Positions 25,841 to 33,985 of a stretch of 35,563 nucleotides of DNA are shown here, in pieces. The notes beneath the pieces were generated by a model. The model searched no databases and was not told where the DNA came from. It saw only the letters and a list, made by a program, of their open reading frames with translations. Within the stretch, counting starts at the first letter, position 1. Each line of letters opens with the position of its first letter. The position numbers were made by a program, and so were the translations under genes. The stretch comes from JAVJUS01 sp040220455 (GTDB lineage Bacteria; Pseudomonadota; Alphaproteobacteria; DSM-16000; Inquilinaceae), in the NCBI GenBank assembly GCA_040220455.1, contig JAVJUS010000024.1, positions 1-35,563 on the forward strand. The letters are read 5' to 3'.

Positions 25841-26863
25841 GTGCCATTCAAAGCCTCCCCATCCCGAACCGCTGCCCCCGGCGCCCCGCCGGGCCCGGCG
25901 CCCGGCCCCGCCTCCGGCCCTGTCGACGACGCGGCGCCCGGACCGGACCCGGAGGCCGGATGGGAGGACGGTAGTCCGGGCGCGGCCGGGAGTAAACCGG
26001 CGCCGGGGCTCTACCTCGTCGCGTTGCCGATCGGCAACCTGCGCGACATCACCCTGCGCGCCCTCGATCTCCTGCGCGACGCCGACACGCTGGCGGTCGA
26101 GGACACCCGGGTGACCCGCAAGCTGCTGGCCCGCTACGGTCTGGAGCGGTCGATGGTGGCCTATCACGAACACAATGCCGAGCGCATGCGCCCGCGCCTG
26201 CTCGACAGCGTCGCGGCCGGGCAAGTCGTGGCGCTCGCCTCCGACGCCGGGCTGCCGACGATCTCCGACCCCGGGTTCAAGCTGGTGCGCGAGGCGCGCG
26301 AGCGCGGCCTGCCGGTGACCTGCCTGCCGGGCGCCAGCGCCGTGACCACCGCGCTCGCGGTCGCCGGCCTGCCGACAGACCGCTTCCTGTTCGCCGGCTT
26401 CCTGCCGCCCAGGACCGCCCGCCGCCGCGGCGCGCTGGCCGAGCTGGCGGGCGTGCCGGCGAGTCTCGTGTTCTTCGAGACCGCGCCGCGCCTCGCCGCC
26501 GCGCTGGCCGACATGGCCGACTCGCTGGGCGACCGCGAGGCGGCGGTGACGCGCGAGCTGACCAAGCGCCACGAGGAGGTGCGCCGCGGCCGGCTGGCGG
26601 CGCTCGCGGCGCACTACGCCGCGGCGGGCCCGCCGCGCGGGGAGATCTGCGTCGTCGTCGGCCCGCCCGAGGCCACGCCGGCGGGGGCCGAGGACGGGGG
26701 CGCCGAGCTGGACCGGCTGCTCGACGCCGCGCTCGCCCGCGGGGAGAGCCTGCGCGACGCCGTCGACGCCGCCGCCACGGCCACGGGCCGGCCGCGCAAG
26801 CAGGTCTACCGCCGCGCCCTCGACCGTGCCGGCCCGGCGGAGGGCGGAGGCGACCGATCGTGA
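25841..26863 (+). CDS. rsmI: 16S rRNA 2'-O-ribose C1402 methyltransferase RsmI
   Basis: 340 residues. The methylase domain starts near residue 55: GLYLVALPIGNLRDITLRALDLL, then VEDTRVTRKLL, ALASDAGLPTISDPGF and LPGASAVTTALAVAGLPTDRFLFAGFLP, all typical of RsmI, which uses SAM to methylate the ribosomal P-site. About 50 Pro/Ala/Gly-rich residues precede it; the GTG at 25841 is the only candidate start I find for this frame. The stop overlaps the yraN start (GTGA). Confidence 0.95.
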   Translation: MPFKASPSRTAAPGAPPGPAPGPASGPVDDAAPGPDPEAGWEDGSPGAAGSKPAPGLYLVALPIGNLRDITLRALDLLRDADTLAVEDTRVTRKLLARYGLERSMVAYHEHNAERMRPRLLDSVAAGQVVALASDAGLPTISDPGFKLVREARERGLPVTCLPGASAVTTALAVAGLPTDRFLFAGFLPPRTARRRGALAELAGVPASLVFFETAPRLAAALADMADSLGDREAAVTRELTKRHEEVRRGRLAALAAHYAAAGPPRGEICVVVGPPEATPAGAEDGGAELDRLLDAALARGESLRDAVDAAATATGRPRKQVYRRALDRAGPAEGGGDRS

Positions 26864-27258
26864 GCACGACGGCGCGGCGGCGGGCCCACGGCTTCGGGCT
26901 GAGGGCCGAGAGCGCGGCGGCCTGGGCGCTGAGGCTCAAGGGCTACCGCGTCCTGGAGCGGCGGTTCCGTTCGCCGGTCGGCGAGATCGACCTGATCGCC
27001 CGGCGCGGGGACGTCGTCGCCTTCGTCGAGGTCAAGGCGCGCCGCAAGGCCCCGGCCGAAGCCGGCGAGGTGCTGAGCGTCGCCCAGCGCCGCCGCGTCG
27101 TCCAGGCGGCGCGGGCCTGGCTCGCCGGCCCCCGGGCCAGAAAGCTGCCGCAATCCGGGACGAGCCTGAGATTCGACGTGATTCTGGTCTCGCCCGGCGC
27201 GTGGCCCCGTCATGTCGCGGGCGCCTGGACCGCCGATTCGGTGGGGCTGCACCCGTGA
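26860..27258 (+). CDS. yraN: YraN family (UPF0102) nuclease-like protein
   Basis: 132 residues. The motif GEIDLIARRGDVVAFVEVKARRK is the E/D...ExK centre of the PD-(D/E)xK nuclease fold that defines this family. The function is not settled; a role in Holliday-junction or DNA processing has been suggested from the fold. It starts with GTG overlapping the rsmI stop by four bases, so translation is coupled. Confidence 0.93.
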   Translation: MSTTARRRAHGFGLRAESAAAWALRLKGYRVLERRFRSPVGEIDLIARRGDVVAFVEVKARRKAPAEAGEVLSVAQRRRVVQAARAWLAGPRARKLPQSGTSLRFDVILVSPGAWPRHVAGAWTADSVGLHP

Positions 27259-27292
27259 CGGCGGCGTGCCCGGGAGGCGGCGGTTCGAGAGG

Positions 27293-28141
27293 ATGGCTGA
27301 CGGTGGACGTTTCCCTGGCCCGGGCCCGGCAGTGCCGCACGCCTTGAGACGCTTCCTGTCGAGACGCTTCCCGGCAAGGCATGCGCGCGCCCTCCCGACG
27401 GTCCTTGGGCGGGGGCGGCGCCGGGGGTCCGCCTTCGCCTCCGGCCTCCGGCTGGCGCTCGCCGGCGCGCTCGGGGCGGGCGCATTCGGGCTGGCGGGCT
27501 GCTCACCGCCCCAGGTGATCCTGGCGGCCGGCACGACGGCCGGGCTCGCGGTCGCCGAGGAACGCAGCGTCGGCGAGCAGATGAGCGACGCGTCCATCAA
27601 GCTGCGCCTCAATGCCCTCTGGCTCGAGGAAATGCCGGACCGCTACATGGACCTGGGCGCCACGGTCGTGGAACGCAGGGTTCTGGTCACCGGCACCGTG
27701 CCGACCCCCGAGGACCGGGTCGAGGCGATCCGGCTCGCCTGGGCGGTCGACGGCGTGCGCTCCGTGGTCAACCGGGTGGAGGTGGCGGACTCCGACGGGC
27801 TGGGCGGATTTCTGAGGGACTCCTGGATCAGCGCGCAGATCGAGAGCCGCTTGACCTTCGACACCGCAGTGTTTTCGGTGAACTATACGGTGGATACGGT
27901 CCGGGGGACCGTCTATCTGATGGGGATCGCCCAGGATGCCGAGGAGCGGCGGAGGGTCGTCGGGCACGCGCGCCAAGTGCCCTATGTCCGCCGGATCGTC
28001 GACCTGACGCGGCTGAAGGGCGAGCCGCCGCCGGTGCCGGGGACCCCGCCGGGCGATGCCGGCGCGATCGCCGCCGGCGCGTCGGGATCGGGCTCCGCGG
28101 ACTCGGCCACGAGCGCGGTCGAGCGGCGGCCCTTGGAGTGA
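27293..28141 (+). CDS. BON-domain lipoprotein, DolP/YraP-like
   Basis: 282 residues from this ATG. A hydrophobic segment ending in FGLAGC (about residues 45-70) looks like a lipoprotein signal, preceded by a long basic tail. An in-frame GTG at 27332 would shorten the tail. Two BON domains follow: SDASIKLRLNAL...VLVTGTVPTPEDRVEAIRLAWAVDGVRSVVNRVEV and SAQIESRL...YLMGIAQDAEERRRVVGHARQVPYVRRIVDLTRL. In E. coli the matching gene at this locus is dolP (yraP), an outer-membrane lipoprotein that supports envelope integrity. The C-terminal ~40 residues are Gly/Ala/Pro-rich. Confidence 0.87.
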   Translation: MADGGRFPGPGPAVPHALRRFLSRRFPARHARALPTVLGRGRRRGSAFASGLRLALAGALGAGAFGLAGCSPPQVILAAGTTAGLAVAEERSVGEQMSDASIKLRLNALWLEEMPDRYMDLGATVVERRVLVTGTVPTPEDRVEAIRLAWAVDGVRSVVNRVEVADSDGLGGFLRDSWISAQIESRLTFDTAVFSVNYTVDTVRGTVYLMGIAQDAEERRRVVGHARQVPYVRRIVDLTRLKGEPPPVPGTPPGDAGAIAAGASGSGSADSATSAVERRPLE

Positions 28142-28173
28142 CCGGCCGCCGGGCGGACGCGGCCGGCCGCGCT

Positions 28174-28236
28174 GGATGGACGTGGCGGCGGGCCACGATG
28201 GATGAACGTGGCGGCGGGCCACGACGGATAAACGTG
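28174..28236 (+). repeat. 26-base tandem repeat, 2.4 copies, each full copy a hairpin
   Basis: Two near-identical 26-base units (28174-28199 and 28200-28225) and a partial third (28226-28236) lie between the BON gene and the SirB1-like gene. Each full unit holds CGTGGC-GGCGG-GCCACG, a 6-bp hairpin. They sit just before the ribosome site of the next gene, so they could affect transcription read-through or translation. Confidence 0.85.
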
Positions 28237-28243
28237 AAGGAGG
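28236..28243 (+). promoter_or_regulatory. Strong ribosome binding site deciding the SirB1-like start
   Basis: GAAGGAGG lies eight bases before the ATG at 28252. It rules out the longer open frame that starts at 28138 and reads through the tandem repeat. Confidence 0.8.
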
Positions 28244-28251
28244 CGAGGCCG

Positions 28252-29094
28252 ATGGCCGGACCACCGATGCCTGACGACGTGCGCGAGATCCTGCGTCGGG
28301 CGGGCGAATCGCCCGAGACGGGACTGGATCTCGCCGAAACGGCCCTGGCGCTCGCGGCGCTCGACAGGCCGGGCGTCGCGCTGGAGCGCTACCGCCGCCA
28401 TCTCGCGGATCTGGGCGAGGCGGTCGGCCACGCCGCCGACGAGCTGGGCGGCGGAATCGCCGCCGCCGGCGGGGCGCTGGGCGCGGTGATCGCAGAGGGC
28501 TTCGGCTATGTCGGCGACGCGGAAACCTACGAGGACGTCCAGAACGCCAACCTCATGCGCGTCATCGACCGGCGCAAGGGCCTGCCGGTGGCACTCGGCA
28601 TCCTCTACATCCACGTCGCGCGCAGCCAGGGCTGGTCGATGGTCGGGCTGAACTTCCCCGGCCATTTCCTGGTCCGGCTGGAGGTCGACGGCGAGCGCAT
28701 GATCCTCGACCCGTTCCACGCCGGCGTCGAGCGCACGACCGGGGAGATGCGCGACCTGCTCAAGGCCGTGGCGGGCACCGGCGCGGAGCTGCGGCCCGAG
28801 CATTCGGCCGCCGTCGCCGACCGGGACATCCTGTTGCGCCTGCAGAACAACATCAAGCTGCGCCACCTGCGCGCCGACGAGGTCGGCCGGGCGCTCGACA
28901 TCCTGGAAGGCATGCAGCTCATCGCCCCGCGCGAGCCGCTACTATGGCGGGAGTCGGGCCTGCTCAACGCCCGGCTCGGCAATCTGGGCGCGGCGATCGA
29001 CAACCTGGAGCGGTTCATGGTCTCCGGCGCGCCGGAGCGCCTGAAGGACCAGACCGAGCCCGTGCTGCGCCAGCTCCGCGCCCGTCGCGACTGA
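28252..29094 (+). CDS. SirB1-like transglutaminase-fold/TPR protein
   Basis: 280 residues. The central block NLMRVIDRRKGLPVALGILYIHVARSQGWSMVGLNFPGHFLVRL, followed by ILDPFHAG, is the SirB1 N-terminal transglutaminase-like domain (PF13369). The C-terminal part (RALDILEGMQLIAPREPLLWRESGLLNARLGNLGAAIDNLERFM) is a TPR-like pair of helices. No catalytic Cys is obvious, so a binding rather than enzymatic role is likely. It is co-directional with yraN and gshB. Confidence 0.85.
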   Translation: MAGPPMPDDVREILRRAGESPETGLDLAETALALAALDRPGVALERYRRHLADLGEAVGHAADELGGGIAAAGGALGAVIAEGFGYVGDAETYEDVQNANLMRVIDRRKGLPVALGILYIHVARSQGWSMVGLNFPGHFLVRLEVDGERMILDPFHAGVERTTGEMRDLLKAVAGTGAELRPEHSAAVADRDILLRLQNNIKLRHLRADEVGRALDILEGMQLIAPREPLLWRESGLLNARLGNLGAAIDNLERFMVSGAPERLKDQTEPVLRQLRARRD

Positions 29095-29153
29095 CCGGCG
29101 CTCCGCCGCCCCCCACCCGCTTCCCGTCCCGCCTTCCGGATCCCGTCCGCGCC

Positions 29154-30110
29154 ATGAGCCTCGTCGTCGCCATCCAGATGGACCCGATCGAAACCGTCGA
29201 CATCGAGGCGGATTCGACCTTCCTCATGGCCGCGGAGGCGCAAGCACGCGGCCACGCGGTCTATCACTACCTGCCCCACCATCTCAGCCTGAAGGACGGG
29301 CGGGTCTACGCCCATGTCCGGTCGATGACGGTGCGCAAGGTCAAGGGCGACCATTTCGCGCTGGGCCCCTGGGACGTGCTGGACCTGGCGGCGGCGGACG
29401 TGGTGCTGATGCGCCAGGATCCGCCCTTCGACATGGCCTACATCACGGCGACCCATCTGCTGGAGCACGTCCACCCGGCGACGCTGGTGGTCAATGACCC
29501 GGCGAGCGTGCGCAACGCGCCGGAGAAGCTGTTCGTCACCCGCTTCGCCGACGTCATGCCGCCAACGCTGATCTCCTCCCACATGGCGGAGATCAAGGCC
29601 TTCCGCGACGAGCACGAGGACATCATCGTCAAGCCGCTGTTCGGCAACGGCGGCGCCGGCGTCTTCCACCTCAAGCCCGGCGACGAGAACCTGGGCGCCC
29701 TGATCGAGATGTTCACCCAGCTCTCGCGCGAGCCGGTGATCGTCCAGCGCTACCTGCCCGAGATCCGGGAGGGCGACAAGCGCATCATCCTGATCGAGGG
29801 CGAGCCGGTGGGCGCCGTCGCGCGCATTCCGGCCAGCGGCGAGGCGCGGGCCAACTTCCACGCGGGCGGCCGGGCGCAGGCCAGCCGCCTGACCGAGCGG
29901 GAGCGGGAGATCTGCGCGGCGATCGGACCGACCTTGCGAGAGCTCGGGCTGATCTTCGTCGGCATCGACGTCATCGGGCCCTACCTGACGGAGATCAACG
30001 TGACCTCGCCGACCGGCATCCAGGAGATCAACCGCCTGGACGGCGTGTCCCTGGAAGCCCGGTTGTGGGATGCCATCGAGTCGCGCCTGGAGCGGTCGGC
30101 AGCCGCTTGA
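29154..30110 (+). CDS. gshB: Glutathione synthetase
   Basis: 318 residues, normal for GshB, which joins gamma-glutamylcysteine and glycine with ATP. ATP-grasp features: VLMRQDPPFDMAYITATHLLE, VVNDPASVRNAPEKLFVTRF, IIVKPLFGNGGAGVFHL, and EINVTSPTGIQEINRLDG near the end. Start MSLVVAIQMDPIETVDI is the standard N-terminus; the longer open frame upstream overlaps the previous gene and is not used. The gap to the SirB1-like gene is 59 bases. Confidence 0.97.
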   Translation: MSLVVAIQMDPIETVDIEADSTFLMAAEAQARGHAVYHYLPHHLSLKDGRVYAHVRSMTVRKVKGDHFALGPWDVLDLAAADVVLMRQDPPFDMAYITATHLLEHVHPATLVVNDPASVRNAPEKLFVTRFADVMPPTLISSHMAEIKAFRDEHEDIIVKPLFGNGGAGVFHLKPGDENLGALIEMFTQLSREPVIVQRYLPEIREGDKRIILIEGEPVGAVARIPASGEARANFHAGGRAQASRLTEREREICAAIGPTLRELGLIFVGIDVIGPYLTEINVTSPTGIQEINRLDGVSLEARLWDAIESRLERSAAA

Positions 30111-30232
30111 CAGGACGGATTCTGCATTCTCCGGTAATAATTGCTTAGTTAACTTCACCTTTACCGAGCGCCGGTCAGTCTTCGTCCGGACGGTCCGCGC
30201 GACCGTCGGGGATCCGGAAGGAGCGGTCGGCG

Positions 30233-32971
30233 ATGGCGGGTGACAACGGGCGGACGGCGTCGGAACGCGACCTCGCGGAAGAGGCGTCGGCGGCACCCGC
30301 GACGGACGGCGAGGGGCCGGCCGGAGACGCGGAGGCGACCGACCGGGACTCCGCCTTCGGGGACACGCCGTCGGGCAGGTCGGCCGGCCGCCGGATCGGC
30401 ATCCGCACCAAGCTCTTCGCCGCCTTCACCGCCGTCGCGGCGACCACCGTCGTTTCGGCCGGCGTCGCCTGGTTCGGCTTCGAGCGGACCGGCACGACCC
30501 TCGACCGGACGGTCGCCACCGACCTGCCGCGCATGGCCGAGGCCGGCGCCCTGGCGCGCGACGCGGCAAGCTTCGCCGCGGCCGTGCCCACCGTTTTCGC
30601 GGCGCCCGACCGGGCCGCCCTGGACGAGCGGATGACGGCGCTGGAGGCGCGCGGCGCCACCCTCGACCACGACCTCTCGCTGCTCGGCGAACACGGCGTC
30701 GAGGCCGGGACGCTCGCGACGATGCGCGAGCCGGTCGACGCCATGATCGGCGCCCTCGATCCGATCCGGGCCGCGGTGGAGGAGCGGATCCGCCTCGATG
30801 CCGCGGTGGCCGAGGCCAACGGCGCGGCGACGGCCGAGCACGAGGCGCTGGTCGCCGTGCTGGAGCCCGCGATCCAGGACACGCGCTTCGGCCTCGCCCG
30901 CGCCGGCATCGACCTCAAGCGCGACACCGGCCAGTCGGTCGCCGCCATCACCGAGGACGCGGTCCCGACGCTCGATGCCGCGCTCCGCCTGCGCGCCGCG
31001 ATTCTGGAGCTCGTCGTCCTGATGGACGAGGTCGAATCCCGGCCGACCCCGCGCGAGGTCGCCGCCATGCGCGAGCCGGTGGACGCCGCGCTGGCCGCCG
31101 TCGCCGGGCAGCGCGCCCGCCTCGACCTGGGCGCCCGGGGCGCGATGCTCGACGCCGCGCTCGACCGGCTGACGGCGCTCGTCCGCCCGGGCGAGGACGG
31201 CGCGCCGGCCCCACTGTTCGCCGCGGCGAGCGAATACGCCGCGACCGACCCCGGCGCGCGGGCCGGCATCGAGGCCCGGCTCGCCGTGCTCGGCATGGAG
31301 ACCTCGGACGCGCGCATCGCCGTCTCCGAGCTGTTGGCCGAGATCGTGGACCGGGCGCGCGCGGCGGTGAGCGGGACCGGCACCGAGCTCGTCTCGACCG
31401 TCAACCAGCGCGCGGACATGGTCCTGCGCGACGGAGCGGACCGCCTGCGCGTGCTGCTGGAGCTGCTGGCGGCGGCCAATCGGCTGGCCGGCCTCTACAA
31501 CGAGGCCGCGGCGACGTCTTCGGTTGAGCGGCTGGCCGCCCTGGAGCGCGCGGCGACCGAGACGACGAGCGTCCTGCTCCAGCGGGCCGGCGGCATCGGG
31601 GATGGAGACTTGCAAGAGGCCGCCCTGGCGCAGGTTACCGCCTTCGCGGGCTTCGCCTCTGGCGAGGGCTCGATCTTCACGCTCCGGGAAGCGCGGCTCG
31701 CCCGGGACGAACGGCTCGCCGCATTGCAGGACGACGCGGCCGGCCGCGCGGCGACGCTGGACGCGCGCACGGCCGCGTTCGGCGCGTCGGTCGCCGCGGC
31801 GGCGCAGGAGCGGGCCGGCGCCGCGCTCGACGCGTTGGACAGGGGGCGGATCACGCTCGTCGTCATCGCGCTCGGCGCGCTGGCCGTCGCGGCGCTGATC
31901 GCCTGGCTCTATGCCGGGCGGGCCATCGCCGGCCGGCTCGACCGACTGGCCGGCGCCATGCGCGCGATCGCGGGCGGCGACCTCGACCGGGCGGTCGATG
32001 TCCGCGGGCGGGACGAAATCGGCGACATGGCCGACGCGCTGGAGGTCTTCCGCGCCAATGCGCGCGAGGTGGAGGCGGCCAACGCCCGTACCGAGGCCGA
32101 ACGCGCCCGCGCCGCCGAGGAGCGCCGGCGCGCCCTGATGACGCTCGCCGACGAGTTCGAGACGAGCGTCGGCGCGCTGCTGAAGAGCCTGGGCGGAGAG
32201 GCGGAGTCCCTGCGCGGCGCCGCCGACGGCATGCGCGACACGGCGGCGCGCACCCGCGGGCGCTCGGGCGAGGCGGCGACGGCGGCCGAGCAGGCCTCGG
32301 CCAATGTCCAGGCCGCGGCCTCGGCGGCCGAGCAGCTCTCCGGCTCGATCGCCGAGATCGCCCGCCAGGTCGGCCGCTCGACCGAGATCGCGGGCGAGGC
32401 GGTGCAGGACGCCGAGCGCACCACGACGACCGTGCGCGGCCTGTCGGACGCCGCCGACAAGATCGGCGAGGTGGTCGGCCTGATCACCCAGATCGCCGAG
32501 CAGACCAACCTCCTGGCCCTCAACGCGACGATCGAGGCGGCGCGCGCGGGCGAGGCGGGCAAGGGCTTCGCCGTGGTGGCGCAGGAGGTCAAGAGCCTCG
32601 CCACCCAGACCGGCCAGGCGACCGAGGAGATCGGCGGCCAGATCGCCGCCATCCAGACCGCGACGCGGGAGGCGGTCGACGCTATCGCCGCGATCTCGCG
32701 GACCATCGGCTCGATCGACGAGATCTCGACCACCATCGCCTCGGCGGTCGAGGAGCAGGGAGCCGCGACCGGCGAGATCGCGCGCAACGTGCAGGAGGCG
32801 GCGACCGGCACCCGCGACCTCGCGGAGACCATCACCGCCGTCGACGGCGACGCCGGAGAGACCGGCGAGGCGGCGGACGCCGCCTATGGCGCGACCGAGA
32901 GCCTGGCCGCACGGACCGGGGAACTGCGCACGGCCGTCGACGGCTTCGTCGCCAAGGTCCGCGCCGGCTGA
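30233..32971 (+). CDS. Methyl-accepting chemotaxis protein
   Basis: 912 residues. A 58-residue acidic cytoplasmic tail comes first, then TM1 (about 60-82), a large periplasmic region of about 455 residues that is mostly alpha-helical and Ala-rich, TM2 (about 540-562), HAMP (about 563-615), and the cytoplasmic signalling domain. The hairpin tip IAEQTNLLALNATIEAARAGEAGKGFAVVAQEVKSLA (about 754-790) contacts CheA/CheW. The ligand domain resembles the long helical-bundle sensors but I cannot name its ligand. AAGGAG lies nine bases before the ATG. An AT-rich patch (30120-30165) before it is probably the promoter. No che genes are present. Confidence 0.95.
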   Translation: MAGDNGRTASERDLAEEASAAPATDGEGPAGDAEATDRDSAFGDTPSGRSAGRRIGIRTKLFAAFTAVAATTVVSAGVAWFGFERTGTTLDRTVATDLPRMAEAGALARDAASFAAAVPTVFAAPDRAALDERMTALEARGATLDHDLSLLGEHGVEAGTLATMREPVDAMIGALDPIRAAVEERIRLDAAVAEANGAATAEHEALVAVLEPAIQDTRFGLARAGIDLKRDTGQSVAAITEDAVPTLDAALRLRAAILELVVLMDEVESRPTPREVAAMREPVDAALAAVAGQRARLDLGARGAMLDAALDRLTALVRPGEDGAPAPLFAAASEYAATDPGARAGIEARLAVLGMETSDARIAVSELLAEIVDRARAAVSGTGTELVSTVNQRADMVLRDGADRLRVLLELLAAANRLAGLYNEAAATSSVERLAALERAATETTSVLLQRAGGIGDGDLQEAALAQVTAFAGFASGEGSIFTLREARLARDERLAALQDDAAGRAATLDARTAAFGASVAAAAQERAGAALDALDRGRITLVVIALGALAVAALIAWLYAGRAIAGRLDRLAGAMRAIAGGDLDRAVDVRGRDEIGDMADALEVFRANAREVEAANARTEAERARAAEERRRALMTLADEFETSVGALLKSLGGEAESLRGAADGMRDTAARTRGRSGEAATAAEQASANVQAAASAAEQLSGSIAEIARQVGRSTEIAGEAVQDAERTTTTVRGLSDAADKIGEVVGLITQIAEQTNLLALNATIEAARAGEAGKGFAVVAQEVKSLATQTGQATEEIGGQIAAIQTATREAVDAIAAISRTIGSIDEISTTIASAVEEQGAATGEIARNVQEAATGTRDLAETITAVDGDAGETGEAADAAYGATESLAARTGELRTAVDGFVAKVRAG

Positions 32972-33306
32972 CCCCCCCCTGCACGGTCGACCCGCCTCGT
33001 CGGATCGGAGACGGCCGTCACATTCGCCCGGAAGGGCGGGGCGGCCGGCCAGCCGGCGGGGCCCGGGACAACCGATTCTTCCGGGCATTGGGAATTATTG
33101 TACAGAGTTACAGGAATTTTATGAGGCATTGAATAGAAGTTTAGAGAAGTAAGCACTTCCTGTTCGGTCTATTTTACCGAGAATAAGCCTTTTAACTTGT
33201 AGTCATGATTCTACTCGCCTTTATTTCGGGCGGATGAGCGAGTCTTTCGAAATCTACTCAACTTGACGCTCGCCATCTCCATGAAACCCTTTTCCGGGAG
33301 ACGACA
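32972..33306. other. Gene-free gap with an AT-rich island
   Basis: The first 110 bases are GC-rich and contain CGCCC-GGAA-GGGCG (33025-33038). From about 33085 to 33290 the composition falls to roughly 60 % A/T. Two short stems lie close together: GAAGT-AAGC-ACTTC (33146-33159) and TCGGT...ACCGA (33164-33180). I see no credible gene; the only plus-strand frames are a few codons long. It is the upstream region of the secreted protein gene at 33307 and may hold its promoter or a small RNA. Confidence 0.6.
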
Positions 33307-33765
33307 ATGACCAGGTATCTCGCCTTCGCGGCCTTGGCCGCCACCACGGCGCTCGGCACGACCGCGCTCGCCGACAACCACGAGACGTCCGACCTGCCGG
33401 CGCAGCCGCAGTGCTACGTGGCGTCGGGCCAGGGCGTCGGCCAGTACGTCGCGACGCTGCCCCTCATGGTCTCGGCCGGCGACGCCAAGGGATCGATCCA
33501 CATCACCCACCCCTCGATCCACGGCGACACGCCGATCGTCCTGTCGGTCAGCGGCACCGAGCAGCTCGAGGTCTTCGGCGGCGAGGTGACCACCTATGTC
33601 AATGTGAGCGGCGGCACGCCGATGCCGGGCAGCGTCGTCATGGCCGACCTGCATTTCACCACCGAGGGCAACGAGGGCGACGCCATCACCGACAGCGACG
33701 CCGATGTCATCCTCAACGGTCACCACATCATCGAGAACGGAACAGTGACCCGCTGCGCCGAGTGA
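33307..33765 (+). CDS. Small secreted two-cysteine protein, unknown family
   Basis: 152 residues. The signal peptide MTRYLAFAALAATTALGTTALA is probably cut after Ala22. The mature part is acidic and beta-rich (PIVLSVSGTEQLEVFGGEVTTYVNVSG) with just two cysteines, Cys36 and Cys150, near its two ends, which could close the domain with a disulfide. No lipobox or membrane segment. GGGAG lies eight bases before the ATG. I do not recognise the family. It is followed by a strong hairpin and stands alone between two long non-coding stretches. Confidence 0.8.
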   Translation: MTRYLAFAALAATTALGTTALADNHETSDLPAQPQCYVASGQGVGQYVATLPLMVSAGDAKGSIHITHPSIHGDTPIVLSVSGTEQLEVFGGEVTTYVNVSGGTPMPGSVVMADLHFTTEGNEGDAITDSDADVILNGHHIIENGTVTRCAE

Positions 33766-33771
33766 CGTGAT

Positions 33772-33804
33772 GCGGGCGCCGGGGTCCGCGGCTCCGGCGC
33801 CCGC
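33772..33804 (+). terminator. 11-bp hairpin after the secreted protein gene
   Basis: GCGGGCGCCGG (33772-33782) pairs perfectly with CCGGCGCCCGC (33794-33804) around an 11-base loop, six bases after the stop codon. There is no T-run, so termination may need Rho, or the stem may protect the mRNA end. Confidence 0.5.
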
Positions 33805-33821
33805 CACATTACGGAAAAAGA

Positions 33822-33839
33822 CATAAACATATCTTTATG
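33822..33839. promoter_or_regulatory. Palindromic operator candidate upstream of ahcY
   Basis: CATAAACATATCTTTATG is an 18-base palindrome broken at a single pair (C at the seventh base). It ends one base before the -35 of the candidate ahcY promoter. From memory, ArsR-family regulators of the methionine cycle (SahR/SamR) in alphaproteobacteria bind AT-rich palindromes of this kind before ahcY and metK. I cannot confirm the match. Confidence 0.5.
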
Positions 33840-33840
33840 C

Positions 33841-33869
33841 TTGATGGATAGGGCGGCGACTGGTACACA
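33841..33869 (+). promoter_or_regulatory. Candidate sigma-70 promoter of ahcY
   Basis: TTGATG (33841-33846), 17 bases, TACACA (33864-33869). It predicts a leader of about 110 bases before the ahcY ATG. The operator palindrome lies directly upstream. Confidence 0.5.
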
Positions 33870-33985
33870 GGCGCCGTCAAACCGGATCGGGCAAGCGCGT
33901 CGGGTCGATCGCGCCGCCAAGGCGGCCGCAGGATCGGCCCGGCGCGCGCCGTTCCGGTCCAACCTTATTCAAGGAGCGTTTCACC

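Noticed and set aside
30120..30165. CtrA binding box before the chemoreceptor
   Set aside because: There is a TTAAC at about 30149-30153, but the base pattern seven positions before it is TAAT rather than TTAA, so only a half site is present.
30161..33088. 975-codon minus-strand open frame opposite the chemoreceptor
   Set aside because: It is the antisense shadow of a well-supported receptor gene; the product is Arg/Gly/Asp-rich with no domain.
33870..33985. SAH riboswitch in the ahcY leader
   Set aside because: The AAGGAGCG near 33971 recalls part of the SAH aptamer, but it is the ribosome site, and I cannot build the conserved pseudoknot around it. Other stems in the leader are ordinary GC pairing.
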